Shown here piece by piece: positions 22,601 through 34,600 of a DNA stretch of 64,000 nt. The notes under the pieces are model-generated. The model was not told where the DNA came from. It saw only the letters and a list, made by a program, of their open reading frames with translations, and did no database searches. The DNA comes from Loxodes magnus (Eukaryota > Ciliophora > Karyorelictea > Loxodida > Loxodidae). The translations under genes and the position numbers were made by a program. Every line of letters begins with the position of its first letter. The first letter of the stretch is position 1. Where the stretch lies: NCBI GenBank assembly GCA_946699065.1, contig CAMPDV010001179.1, positions 62,001-126,000 of the forward strand, read 5' to 3'.

Positions 22601-25085
22601 AACCATGTAGCAGAGCGTTAAAGTCTCCCATTAGTATTATTCCTTTATCTTCTATTACTCTAAGGATATTTTCTAAATGTTAATATGATTAATCTTTAAA
22701 AGATATTGGCTTTTCATTTGTTGGCATATAACATGTCGCAAAATATATGTTATTAGCTTTAATTACAAGAAATCTATCATCTTGTCCTCCAAAATCAATT
22801 TCAAATTAGCCTGAGTCCAGATCATCTTTAACAAGAAGACATACTCCACCAGCTCTTGTACTTTAATTACAATTTTTATAATAGGTTCTATATCCGCGAA
22901 TCTATATTGGAATAAAGTCTGAATGTTATCATGTTTCATTAATGGAAAATATATCAATTTAATGTTATAAAGTAAACTGTTAAATACTATATTATTTAGT
23001 AGATATTTAATTCATATTGCAGTGAGCTAAGTTTAAAATCTCTCTATTTGATCCTCCTTTAAGTCCTGGGTCATAAATGCAGAGGACTTTTTGACCATTT
23101 TAAGTTTAAATATGAAGTAAATTAGGAGCTTATCGTATTGTATTTCTATAGCATATTATAATAAATAAAGTCGATGAATCATATTCTTATAATAACTATT
23201 TATCTATTTTAATTGGTACTGAGTTTCCATCACATGTCGCACGATTTAATCTAGAAGATAAAGTAATGAATCTATTTTCTATAGTTGTTAAGAGATTCTG
23301 CTTTTATCATTATTTTGATCGTAAGTATTGTATAAATTAATCGCTTTTAAAATTATACTTCTTTAATAACTCTTCAATATCAATATTTTACATATAGAAA
23401 TTATGTTATGTTGGACTTAAAAATGCTTAATTAAGTTATGCTTCTTTTCAGTTTCTCTTGCCATTTTATGCTATCGAAATCTAATTAGTAAAAAGAGGTT
23501 GAACTTAGTCATTCTTGATTATAAAATCTGATGTATCTCTATTTTAATTTGATTATGCATAATATAAATCACTTAATTAAATAGTCTAACTAGCTTAATT
23601 TTATTTTTAGTATTTTAGCATTTATTGAGACATATCTTCTTTCTTTTGTTTTTAAAGTTCTGATATTCTTGCATATGCATCAAGTTTACGTTCAATTTCA
23701 CGTTCATAATCTTGTGTCAATTAAGAATATCTAATGTTCAGATTATTATAAACTTCTTACATTTTAAATTCATTTTATTTAAGATTTTATAACTCTTAAA
23801 AGGAAAGATCAAGTTATTAGTTAATAATTTCCGTTATAGTTCCGCGATCATTCTTATAACAACATGTTTCAGTTTAAATTAACTAGTTAAAAGCTTCATT
23901 AGCAACAGATTAGGAATTGAGTTTAATAATTTCTACTTCTGATTAATCTTAATTTTGATAACAAATGTTCTCTTTAAATTAATAATCACAAGATTAATCT
24001 TAATTATTTCAATCTAGTTTAATTAAACTTTAAATTTCATACTAAAACTTTCTGTTCTTATCGAAATCTATTGAACTTTCATTCTCTTTTTCATTTTTGT
24101 GTATAATTTTACGTTTTTTTGAAGGAAATGTATTCCAGTTTGATTGGCATTTTCTTTTTAAATAGTTAAATTCTTTGTCAAATATAAAATTAATATTAAT
24201 AATACTATCTTGAACTTGAGGCATATTAGTTTGATTCTATTAAATTTTGGACCAAGGCTTAGTTTCTATTTGGAATAATTTCTCCCTTAATTCTCTATTA
24301 GTCCTCAATAATTGTTTTTCTTTTTCTTCTTATTTTTAACTGCTACTAATGTAATTAAGATTTAATTATTAATAATATTACATCAGATCCTAAAAATTTT
24401 AATCTTAGGAGTTGACTTAACAAAACTTATCAAATTATTAATTTTGTATAGTGTTAGTTGTATTTGTTGTATTGTCTTCACACTATATTATTTAGGTTTA
24501 AATTTGCTTATCTAGACTTAATCCTTTTGCTTGATTTTATTCTTAAAAAATAGGTTAAAGTGCAACATATTGTTCTTAATTGTTGTTTAAATACAATAAA
24601 CAATTTTATTAATTCTATTCTAGCAAACTCTAAATAACTAATTATTTGTATTATAATTATAATTATATTCATAGACTTTAATCAGAGTTCTGTTTACTTT
24701 TCTTATCATTTTCTTAGCTTATTTATAGAAAACTATTAAATAAATCCTGATATTAGATAGTCAAGAATTAGATAAGTTATTGTTGTATTTGTTCTCTAGT
24801 ATCTGCCTTTTTTAATTAGATTTCACTATCTACTTTTTAATCAGAAATATTTATAAGTTAAACTTCAATATTGTTTAAAGTATTTAATTATGGTTATTTA
24901 ATGGTATTTTATGCTTAATTCTGTTAATTATTTGAAATAATATCTTAAGTTATATCTTAAGTTATCTTAATATCTTCTAATATTTCTAGCTCTTTAGAGG
25001 ATTCTATATCTTAATTATACATATCTTTTATAGATATTTTTTAAATAAGATATTTTTAGAAAACTATTTAGGATATATCCAACAT
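19603..25085 (-). CDS. Non-LTR retrotransposon polyprotein (endonuclease, reverse transcriptase, CCHC), one frameshift
   Basis: About 1,800 codons ending in EEKEHEQ and TGA 19603. The start is taken at ATG 25085; ATG 25022 is possible. A Gln-rich N-terminus and coiled coil (to about residue 600) precede an APE-type endonuclease with FSINETW, GDFNALL and TDHFPILL (about 680-905). RT follows: ANNKSSGADGIK, YKKGSKSDWKNWRPIAL, LIDVEKMFDTI (motif A), GVLQGSSHGPVLA (B), WADDLLLIS (C; Trp for the usual Tyr/Phe), INVSKCEF, YLG. At the end is CICGKLDSFVHIESC, a CCHC finger as in many LINE ORF2 proteins. Such enzymes nick target DNA and copy their RNA there. TGA codes Trp at least 14 times, twice within DWKNWRPI. 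N- and C-terminal parts are in different frames; the switch fits a T7 run at 21985-21991 (A7 in the mRNA): a mutation, sequencing error or programmed shift. Confidence 0.92.
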
Positions 25086-25159
25086 AAAGCGGAAACATTT
25101 ATAGAAAAAAATTCTTTAATTCAAATCTTAATCCTTGGATAAATAATTAGGAACGCTAA

Positions 25160-25330
25160 GTGCAAGACAAAAACTATTCCGAATATTAAAGGATGGTGCA
25201 CTAATGAAGTGCTACACCGCCTAACTAAGCCTAGTAGGAATTCAAGACAAACTAATAGAGACAAGCTGATAGAATAGGTCAGATGGCTGACTACTAAGGC
25301 TTTAACAAAGCTTTTTAACTTTTAACTTTT
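25160..25330 (-). other. LINE 5' leader with hairpins
   Basis: Upstream of the LINE ORF two good hairpins stand out: GGTCAGATGGCTGACT (about 25276-25292) and GTGCACTAATGAAGTGC (about 25195-25215). The latter, read on the plus strand as GTGCACTAATGAAGTGCTAC, resembles the SINE tail. The region may be the 5' UTR of the LINE or the remnant of a tail of an older element. Confidence 0.35.
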
Positions 25331-25647
25331 TATTAAAGTTAAATTTTACAGTTGAAATTAAAATTAAAATTATTATATTAACTACATCAAGCTCATTAGA
25401 TTATAAATTTTATAAGTTTATTTATCTTAAATATACAACGTAAGAATCATCAATTTATTATTTTTTTTGCCTAAATTCAAATTTAATTATTTATCATCTT
25501 TATTTTTTTTAAATAAGGCAATATACTAAAAATTATTAATATATTACATTTTTTTCTTTATAGTGCTTATATTTATAATTTTCCTGAAAAATTTACTGTA
25601 TAGTTTTTTAAATTCGAATATATTTTTTATTGTATAATAAATTAGTT

Positions 25648-25687
25648 TATTATAGAGCGCGTAACACCTCGTTGGTGCGCAGCTCTT
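25648..25687 (-). repeat. Conserved retroelement 3' hairpin tail (minus orientation)
   Basis: The plus strand reads tatagagcgcgtaacacctc then gttggtgcgcagctctt. GAGC, GCG and CACC pair with GGTG, CGC and GCTC around a TCGTT loop, giving the cleanest example of the tail fold. Other copies end at 3703, 4114, 47487, 51280 and 61115 (plus) or lie at 7306 and 32371 (minus). Confidence 0.8.
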
Positions 25688-26496
25688 TGCATATCTCAAT
25701 ACATGTCCGTTTCTTCAAGTAAGCCTTCAGGTAATAGAAATTCTTCTCTTATTAGTTACATAATAATATTAAATTAAAGATAGCAAGTTTTTGCATTCCT
25801 TGGAATTTCAACTATTTCCTATATACAGATTTTTTATGTGGTTGCATACCACGACCTCTTTTTAAAAGTGGGTGTTTACCACTAATGATTAGATGAGGAT
25901 GCACATGAAGCTTTTACTTATAAATGCTTGCTTAAGTCGTCTATAGTTTATTTGATCACCTTCAGGTTCTTCTTTACATTTTTACATTTATTTTTTTCAT
26001 TATCAGCAGTTTAATATGATATTGACGAGATTGACAGAATCAAAAAAAATTGTTTAATTGTCATTATTTCAGATTGTTTTAAGAATTTTTCTATTTTTTC
26101 CAGTCTTTGAATGACTTAATTTTCGATTATTTAAATCTCTTTGATACCTACTTTCTTAATTTGTAATACTGTTTTATATGTCCACTTTCGAGTTTAATTT
26201 ATAGCTTTATTGAGATTAAAGATAAAGTTTCTCTTCCGTAACCCGTTTATTCTCGAAAAACTATATAACTAAGAATTTCCATTTATTTACTCTACATATT
26301 TATATTTGCTTCAAGTTCCCATATTCATATGATTTAATGAAAAATGATTTTTCTTATTGGGATATAAGTTTTATTGTTTCTTCATTCTTTTAGAATCCTT
26401 TAAGAACTTATATCTTAGATTCTTCAGTTATTAACTTTCCGACACTATTTTATCTTACGAATCCGAACCTGATTTTTCTTATTTCTTTTCGAGCAT
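25648..26496 (-). CDS. Gag-like ORF ending in the conserved hairpin tail
   Basis: From ATG 26496 a single frame of about 283 codons (TGA read as Trp in GTWSK) reads MLEKKQEKSGSDSQDK, a K/Q-rich middle, then WQTPTFKKRSW and CYLQFNI, homologous to the ORF at 17640-18424. The frame continues without a stop through the hairpin tail (RAAHQRGVTRSI, encoded by 25648-25687). The same tail closes non-coding SINE-like elements, so here it serves both as coding sequence or 3' UTR and as the likely RT recognition hairpin. I see no intact zinc knuckle. It may be a non-autonomous partner of the LINE immediately downstream in the same orientation. Confidence 0.45.
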
Positions 26497-29199
26497 ACTA
26501 ATTTCCTAATCTACTTGTCTCCTAGCTTTTCTTATTAAATTATTTATAAATGAAATAAAAGTTCCTTAGCATCATTTTTTTATTTTTTAAATGTATTTAT
26601 TTAAAATCACTAATTTAAAACTTTTAACCATTAAAAAATTAAATTCCTAAAAAATTAATGAAAGATGTCTAAATAGTTATTACAAATAATAAATATCAGA
26701 GGTAATTAATTTTTCAAAGAAGGTTTAATTAAAAATTAACTCCTAACTGATAAGATTAGAATTTAGAAAAATATATTATTTACATCAATAAACAATTAAT
26801 TTCCTTTCATTTTATGCTAAAATCTAAATTAAATCCGAATTTACATTTTTTTAACTCGAAATAATTTTGTTTCTAAAGAAATAAAGAAGAGATTTAAAAT
26901 TGGATAACTATAAACTCTTAAGGTAATTTTTATAACTTAAAATAATATTTTCCTAAAGAACATTTTTTTTAATTTATGGAGTCTCTAATAAAAAATTAAA
27001 AGCTGATTAAAAGTTTAAAATTAAAAGCTTAAAATATTTTTTTAATCTATTATCTAAAATAAATTTGATATATATAAATAATTTTAGATAAAATCATTAT
27101 TTTTATTTACTAAAATTATGTTGCTATTTATATTAACATTTATTTTGGTTTTGATATACAGAATAAAAAAAGTAAATTATTAATGATTTATATATTTTAA
27201 AATTAAGATATTTTTATGTCAGATTAAGTTTGTTGAAAAATTAATTTTTTTCAGTCTAATTCAAAAAATAAGCAGATGGTATTTAACAATAAAAGATTAA
27301 AAAATAAATATAAAAGACATACAGGAATAATTTTTATCAGGATTATAAAAGGCAAAATTAAAAATAAAACAAATATGTTAAAGTTTTTAATGAAATAAAT
27401 TCTTTTAAGTAAAAATATCAAATAAATGAAGATTTAATAAAAAATTAAATCAATATAATTAAAAAGTCTATATAAGCTTTTTGTTCAAAAGAAAAAGAAT
27501 GTAAATAATGATATTTATAATAGTTTTTATAAATTGATAGTTGATAATCCTTTCACATTTTAAAGGAAAAATTGAAAATAATATTAAAAGTAAAAAATTT
27601 TATTTTAGAAAAAATTTATTAATTTATTTCAATTTAAACTTATTAACTGATTTCTTGGTTTCATTTGATAGGTTGAACTCTCAATTTGATGAGCGACCTC
27701 TTTCCCTAATTCAAGTTTCTCTAGGATGCTATTAACTTCTATTTTCTTGGAGCTGCAAAAAACTGAATATTTGAATCTTGACATATTATTTTAGAAGTTA
27801 TTTGTTAAATTATTTTACATTAAGATAAATTATTATGCATAAAAAAATGAAAAAATGATTGCATCATTTTCACACTGAAACAAAAGCTTATTAAGATCAC
27901 TCTTAAAAATAGTCTTCATATTATTAAGCATCAAGGATTTTCTTTGAATAATATTTACCTTGATTAGTTATTTTTTAATATAAATTTTCTAAATTTCATG
28001 TTACTAGAAGCTTACATCAAATTATGCAAAATTTAATTCATTTTATTACTAAAAATTATAATATTTCCATTTTATTACTATTCTTTTTTTAACTAATATC
28101 ATAGAAATACAAATATAAGGTACAATAGCTAATTATTATATCTCTAGATGCTTGAAAATGTAAGATGTTAGAAAACTATTTAAATTTTCTAAAATCTATC
28201 AGTAATTTATTAATAATTTATTATGAAAATGTTTTTATATTGTATTATTTTTGGTGGTATATTAAATCTACAGATTTATCAGTGATTATGAGTCATAAAT
28301 TTTTTTATTAATTTTGTATTTATTAGTTAATGAACACAATTAATAATGAAAATTTTTATTTAATGTTGAGTTAATATTAAAAAAACTAAACTAAGCTATT
28401 AAGATTTTTAAAAAAAAGTATTCAAAAGATTTAAAATCTTATATCAAATGGAAAGGGATTTAAAATGTATCTAATAACGAGAAATTAATAATTTTATGAT
28501 TTTAAAATTAAAATATAATTTTAAATTAATATATAATGCTTTTACTACTTAAAGATCTTTGATTTAGTTGCCAATAGATTAAAATAATAGAAATTCTTTT
28601 ATAATTTTTGTTTGCATGATATTTAAACTTTAAATTTAAAGCATTTATCTATTTATAAAATAAAGTTAATGCAAGGTTTTATTCAATTTCTTGCTCAAAT
28701 TTTATCATATATTTTGCTTTATTTTTTTATTCCATAGACTTTTTATTAGTTGGAAAAAAATAAGTTTTTGATGCCTTTTTCAAATAATTTTTGGAAATTA
28801 CTTCTATCTCCGCAATAATTCTCAACATAGAATCACTTTAAAAGTTTTGCTGTAATATTTTTTCATAAATATTAAACCAATTAAAAACTAAAATAAAATA
28901 TTTTTTTAAAAAGAAAATGCGAAAAATATTTTTTTATCATTTAGAGAATTAAAAATAAAAGATGTCTCATCATTTTAAAATTTATTTTTATTTATTGTTA
29001 AAAAAAATTATTAGGTTTGCCACCTGCTCGTTGAAATTAATCGTTTTAGTTGAACACTGAAACTTTTTTAAGTTATTTTCAAATCATTTTTTAATAAATA
29101 TTTATAAATAAAAATTAAATAATAAACTTAATTAAAGTGCTTGTGGTTTTTAGGTATTTCATTCCTTATTTCCACTGACATCTAGTGATCGCTCCTGGA
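26497..29199. other. Long AT-rich stretch, no gene seen
   Basis: No coding pattern or repeat copy stands out. The part near 27480-27600 (tagttgataatcctttcaca) weakly resembles 46230-46300, perhaps an old shared repeat. The short standard-code ORF at 27541-27735 has no motif and is not supported. Confidence 0.4.
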
Positions 29200-29600
29200 T
29201 GCTTAAAATAAAAGTTCGGGTTACCCAGTTTTTTTGGAGTTCTGGAACTCAAATTGAAAATTTTTCTTCTGCAAATTCTTCCTTCCATCATTACATAAAT
29301 TCTTGTTAATTCTCTTCAGACTTCTTCGCTGTTTCTCTTCATCTTTTCCTTGTATATCTTGCAACTCTTGAATTTATGGAATCTTGATTAGCAATGGTAA
29401 CATCTCTTGAGAATCCTCCTAGTTGATTGGTCCTATTTACATATCATCTTCTACTTCCCTTTTTATTTCTTAGATTAGAGGTTCTATTCTTTTTGTCCAA
29501 GCTGCTATAATTCGATTTTCTATTTGACTAATCTTTCTTCAATATTTTACTTTTTTTAATAATAATTTTTTGTTTTCTTATTTTAATATTTTTTTACTTA
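29200..29600 (-). pseudogene. Retroelement ORF fragment, charged C-terminal type
   Basis: The minus strand is open with composition unlike noise: KYWRKISQIENRIIAAWTKR, IQEIKREVEDDMQIGP, DIQGKDEEKQRRSLKR. It ends in a small GC-richer patch with hairpins (GAGTTCTGGAACTC near 29240; CACT..AGTG near 29183-29196). It resembles in character the charged C-terminus of the LINE ORF but I cannot align it with confidence. Confidence 0.3.
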
Positions 29601-29800
29601 TTCTTACAGAATACGAATAGAATTAAAAAAATTTTCAATTAATAATTATTCTTCATTTATCTATTTTTGCATATTTGTTGGATTCTCTTATTTCCTATAG
29701 TTACTTGGTCTCGGTTTAGGAAGAAAGTCAATATTTTATTATTAGTTTTATTCTGTTTATGTTTATTAAAATTCTTATTTTATTTAAGATAATTAAAAAA

Positions 29801-30840
29801 ATGAAGCCAGGCTTTTTTACCAAATAAAATTAGAAAGGTAAAAATTAATAAGAATCTGAAGAGAAAAAGTAGAAACAATCAAAACCTAGGAAGAGAATGT
29901 CCACACCTCCAAAATAATAAGAAACTCCAGTTGACTAAGATCTTTCAGAAATTAATTTTAGTGACCATCGAAATAGCATCGAATAACTTACAGAATTAGT
30001 AAAAATTTTGCTTAATGAAGTTAAAAAGCTTAAGGAGTAAAATCAAATATTGATAAAGAATCGTGAAAACGTAGAAGATAGATTAATTAAATAAGTAAGA
30101 GAAATGGATGCCTATTGAAATATTCAAACTGACTGCTCTTAGTAAATATAGTAAATGAAATTAGACTCATAATCATAGCTAATTAAATAAACAGAACGTA
30201 CATAATAGCCAGAACCAATTGCGATATTGGGGCAAAATCAAATTTAAGAATAATTTTAAAACAATTAGCAAGGTTGTCAAATGGAAATTGAAAAAAGACC
30301 AAAAATTTATCAGAATACATGAAGGGTAGAAAGTGCTATTACTGCAAGAAAAAAGGACTCTAATACAAATAGTGTAGAAATTTCTATGTATTCAAGAATG
30401 AATTTAATTAGAGAGTTAAGAGTCTGACAGAAAGAATTTATATTACTGAGAGAGGATCTATTTATCAAATTAAAGAGACAAGCGCCAAAAGAATAGTAGC
30501 AAGGTAGATGGATGAAAGATGGAGAGAGAAGAGAAATACAAGATTTAAGACAAGAAAAAATGGAAATGAAACAATAAATTTTTCTTTTTATTCACCAGAC
30601 TATTCTGGTTGGAAAGAGGGAAATTGGTGAAAATCCAAGAAGACCTCTAAACAATTTTATCTACTATTATTATTATTTTATTTAAGATTGTCTTAAATTT
30701 TTAACTATTGGAGGTTATAAAGATTAAGAAGATTATTATTTTATTAAAGAAGACGTGACGGATGAAGAATTAGAAGTCTCAGGTTTTTGCTCCTTTATCT
30801 ATGGAGCCTGCAAAAAGACCCTTCTTAATACCTTCTAATA
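29801..30840 (+). pseudogene. Gag-like ORF with coiled coil and CCHC remnant, frameshifted
   Basis: From ATG 29801 the frame reads MKPGFFTKQNQKGKNQQESE, a basic stretch, then a coiled coil (LTELVKILLNEVKKLKEQNQ). After an A5 run near 30300 the better frame shifts by one base and reads GRKCYYCKKKGLQYKQCRNF, a CX2CX4HX4C knuckle in which His has become Leu (CTC for CAC), then RIYITERGSIYQIKE and NFSFYSPDYSGWKEGN. The coiled coil matches that of the ORF at 56400-57440. A hairpin GCTCCtttatctatGGAGC lies at 30790-30810. Dead or dying ORF1/gag gene. Confidence 0.5.
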
Positions 30841-32370
30841 TTTTTTCATTAATAATTAAAAATTTAATCTATTAATTATTAATCTAAATTATTATTTATA
30901 CTTAGTTATGGTTGGATTTTAATTAAGGCATAATTACAAACATCTAATAAAATTTAAATTTAAAGTGCTAAATTAAAAATTCACTTTTTAGACATTAAAA
31001 ACAATATAATTAAAAATTTTAAATAATAAATAAAATTAAAATTCTGCTAGCTTTGAATCCAAAATTTTGAATTTAGTCAAACTTTTTTAATTAACTATTT
31101 AAATTCTTTCTATTTTTGATATTTAACCAAAAAATATTTCTTATCGTACTAAAACAGTGAAGGTAAAAAAATGAAATTTGAAGATATTTTTTTAAATTCC
31201 AAAATATAAATAAAAATGTATATTTAGATAAAAAAGTAATTACTCAATAATTTATTGCTATATTATAGAATTATACATTTTGTAAGTTATTAGAATCTCT
31301 GAGATTTTAATTCTAATTTATTTAAGAATTTGTAGTTATATAAATATATTTATTAGTTAAATCTTTATTTTAGAAAAAAGAAGATTAAACTACTTATTGG
31401 TAAATAATATAAAAAATTTATAATTTAATAATAAGATATTAATCCTTAATTATACATTATTTAATTAAAAAATTAAAGATTAAAGAAATGGAACAAAAAT
31501 ATAATTAACATTAAACATTTTAGATCTAATCATTATTAAATAATATAAATAAATATAACTTTTTATAAACTCTAAGTAACCTTAAGACTTATCAATTAGA
31601 AATAATTATTAATTATATTCATTATTTTTAATTCGTAAGTATTCATATAAATAGAGGATATTTTTAAGTTTCTGTTTAGTTAGATAGAAGAAAAACTAAA
31701 TAAAAAAAGTTAAATTATTATATAATTTAAAGTTATTAAAAATGATTTAAGATATTTATTTTAAATTAAATATATAAAAATTATGTAAAATTAAAAGATT
31801 ATAAAATTAGGCTAATTGCGATAACTATGTTATGTTAAAATTTCTAAAAACATATTAAAATTAAAAAATTTCATCGATATAAACGGTGGAAAGGAGATTT
31901 CAATCGTATACTTAAAAAATTAAGTTATTATTTAGAAATGGTTAAAATAAAATTTAAATTTAAATTAAATAAAAAATTTGCATATTTAATATTTTCCATA
32001 ATTATTAAATGAATGCTTTTTAATTTTAGCTTTCAAATAAAAAAAATGTTATAAGAAGAATATTCATAATATTGATTTTTAAAACTTAAAATTTTATATT
32101 TTTGTAAAAGTAAAATTGCAATTTTTTCTATTATTTTAAGTCAAATTAAAAAGTAAAAATAAATGTATGCAAATTATAACCCCAATTTTAAATTTTTTTG
32201 TTTCAATTTTTAAATAAAATTTGCTTTTAAGTAATTTTTTATTTTATATTTGAAGATTTTAAATAATAGCATTTAAAGAATCTTATTGCTTTTTATCTCA
32301 GTTATCAGTAATTCAATTTTTTCATCATTGTATATTAATTTTTTATTGAATTAATAAAATAAATAAATAT
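30841..32370. other. AT-rich stretch, no gene seen
   Basis: No coding pattern, no repeat copy. It separates the retroelement ORF from the family-1 SINE copy. Confidence 0.4.
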
Positions 32371-32772
32371 GATTATAGAGCTCGTAGCACCTCGTTGGCG
32401 CGCAGCACTTTCAGTATTAATATTTAATTTTTTAAAAAATGTTCTCAAAAACTTGATTTCATTTTATTCATCCAAAGAGTAACTTCATTTTCTCCAAATG
32501 GGGAATCTTCTTATTAAAAACTACTCTTAAATCTTGAATCAATGCTTCAGTCTTCTTGAATAAGGTCCAAATAATAATTAGTTATTAAGTCATTAATTAG
32601 AAGGTCCGTCAGTCAAACTTTCATACTGCTAGAGAGCCCTCGGGGTAAGTAGTTATGTCTCAACTGGCCTTATCCACCTTTTCGCGTAGTGACATCAACT
32701 GTGAGATTACTCGCAATGCATTATACACTTAACCAGATTATCTACCAGTTTTTCTAACGCGGCCGACATCCA
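32371..32772 (-). mobile_element. SINE-like family 1, copy 4 (full length)
   Basis: The reverse complement starts ATGGATGTCGGCCGCGTTAG, contains AATGCATTGCGAGTAATCTC, GGGCTCTCTAGCAGTATG, TTATTCAAGAAGACTGA, AATAAGAAGATTCCCCATTTG, and ends in the tail CGCCAACGAGGTGCTACGAG then CTCTATAATC. It aligns over its whole length with 7306-7703 and 3731-4114. Its 5' part (TAGATAATCnGG.., GCGAGTAATCTC) is also shared by the element at 46620, suggesting a conserved Pol III-type head, though no perfect A/B box is visible. Confidence 0.8.
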
Positions 32773-33069
32773 TTTTATATTATATATAATAAAGCAAACA
32801 AAATGAAAGCTTCCTTAACTAAATAAACACTATAAACTCAAGAATTTTTTGTTCAATCTACCTAGTTAAGAATAAGTAAGATTTAAAATGTATTAAAAGG
32901 GTGAATAGTAAAAATAGAAATAGTAAAACTGGAGTACACTTTGGATGTAATATTACAAAGAATAGACTATAATGCTCCCATGTTAGGATAAACTATTAAA
33001 AAAATATTTAATAAATAGTATAAAGATTTGAATTGGTAGTCTAAGTAGAAGACAGTGCTGATATTAAAG

Positions 33070-34600
33070 CAATTAAAGTTTAAAAAAAGTTTAATATAAT
33101 TTTATCTTTCTAGAAGATTAAAATAAAAACTTTCTAATTATTCTAAACTTCTTAGGCTTGATATGTAAAATAAACCTTAATCTTCTATGTCACTATGCAA
33201 CACTAGTTTCTTTAAGTTTGGAGGAAATAAAAACTTATAAATATGAAATTACATAAATAAATTATTATATAAATTTCTTTTACCAAAAGTATTTCTTATA
33301 TTTAAAGCTTTCTCATAACTTGTTTAAAAGACATTGAACTAAGGAAAAAGGAATTTATTCGACCATTTAATAAGAAAATGGGATAAAATATATTTGGATT
33401 ATTTATATATTATAATTTGCTATTAATTTAAAATTTACTCTGTTTTATTCTTTTATATCTAAGAATTTCCTTATTAATTCTCAATATTCACAAATTATGC
33501 TAATATTTAAATTTTCAAAAGAACTTAGTTACTATTATTAAGAATAAATTTTTTTTAAGTTTAAATTTTGAAAAATTCATATAAAACATTATTTACCAAA
33601 TTTTTTTTTCATTCTATCTTATTTAAATGCATTTTTCCAAATTTTCGTTATTGTAGTTCTTTTATAATATCTAAACTTATTAAATTTTCAAAGAAAGATT
33701 TCTATGTTATTATAAAACTTTTTATTATAATAAAATAAAGATCTATCAATTATTCCATTGCCTTTAAAATAAGATATTCTATTACTTTGTATCCATCTAT
33801 AATTTAGTTATCTTTTTACTATATCTCCATTTTTAAATATAGTTTCTCCATTTCCATTACATAATTTACTAATAGATTCTTTAATATTCTCTTCCAATTG
33901 CATTAAAAAATTTCCTTAGCCTTATCTTATTCCTAAAAAAATACTTAATATTTCGATCTAATTCTATAGAAACAAATTCAAAAGCCATGCTTTACATCAT
34001 GAAATCAATCTCTATCATATAGCAAACTATCTGAATAAAATAGACTCTTCTTGCCTGTTTTTTAACTTTTATCCCACAATTTTCTATTTCTTTAGTTAGA
34101 GAATTTCAAATGAAATGAAATTAGCCATTAAGAAAATTTCATATATATTACTTCTATCTCTCATTCTATTAATAAATTTACCTTATATTTTACTAAAATA
34201 TTGTTATTCTTCATATTTATCTCCATTTGAATCTTTTAAAATTTTATATTCATATAATTTACATAGAAATCATGCGAAAATATATTTTTGAATATATTGC
34301 TCCTTTATCTTAGAATTTTTTATCTGTTCACTATCCATTAAATATAAAATAATTGGCTGTTAATATATTCCATATTAACGAAATTGATAATTAAAAAGTC
34401 TTCTTCATACAACCTTCTGTGCTTTCTTTATAGAATTTTTTCCTTCTTTACTATCTTCTATGAATTATTCCAATTATTATTTATATCGCTATATTAAATA
34501 TACCTATTTTCTTACTTCAAATTGCTATACAATCTTCAAATTTTTTAGGTTTTACTACTAGATTGCTTAATCTAAATTATTATACAAGTATCAAATGCTA
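33070..34600 (-). pseudogene. Pseudogene D: decayed copy of the MORN/F-box/LRR gene C
   Basis: The nucleotide sequence aligns with gene C from its MORN part (34520 down to 33830) through the F-box region to the first LRRs (33070-33300, matching 58991-59160). It lacks the rest of the LRR domain. Reading it in the gene C frame, MORN glycines and tryptophans are lost and the frame breaks repeatedly: the block matching Y(E)G-QFFQGKRQGKG reads YQVFFQEQDKAKE, then shifts. It is a truncated, dead duplicate. It lies about 24 kb from gene C in the same orientation. Confidence 0.72.

Noticed and set aside
29180..29260. Hairpin-rich patch as a tRNA-like gene
   Set aside because: Stems exist but no anticodon arm or T-loop can be drawn; more likely the end of a retroelement.
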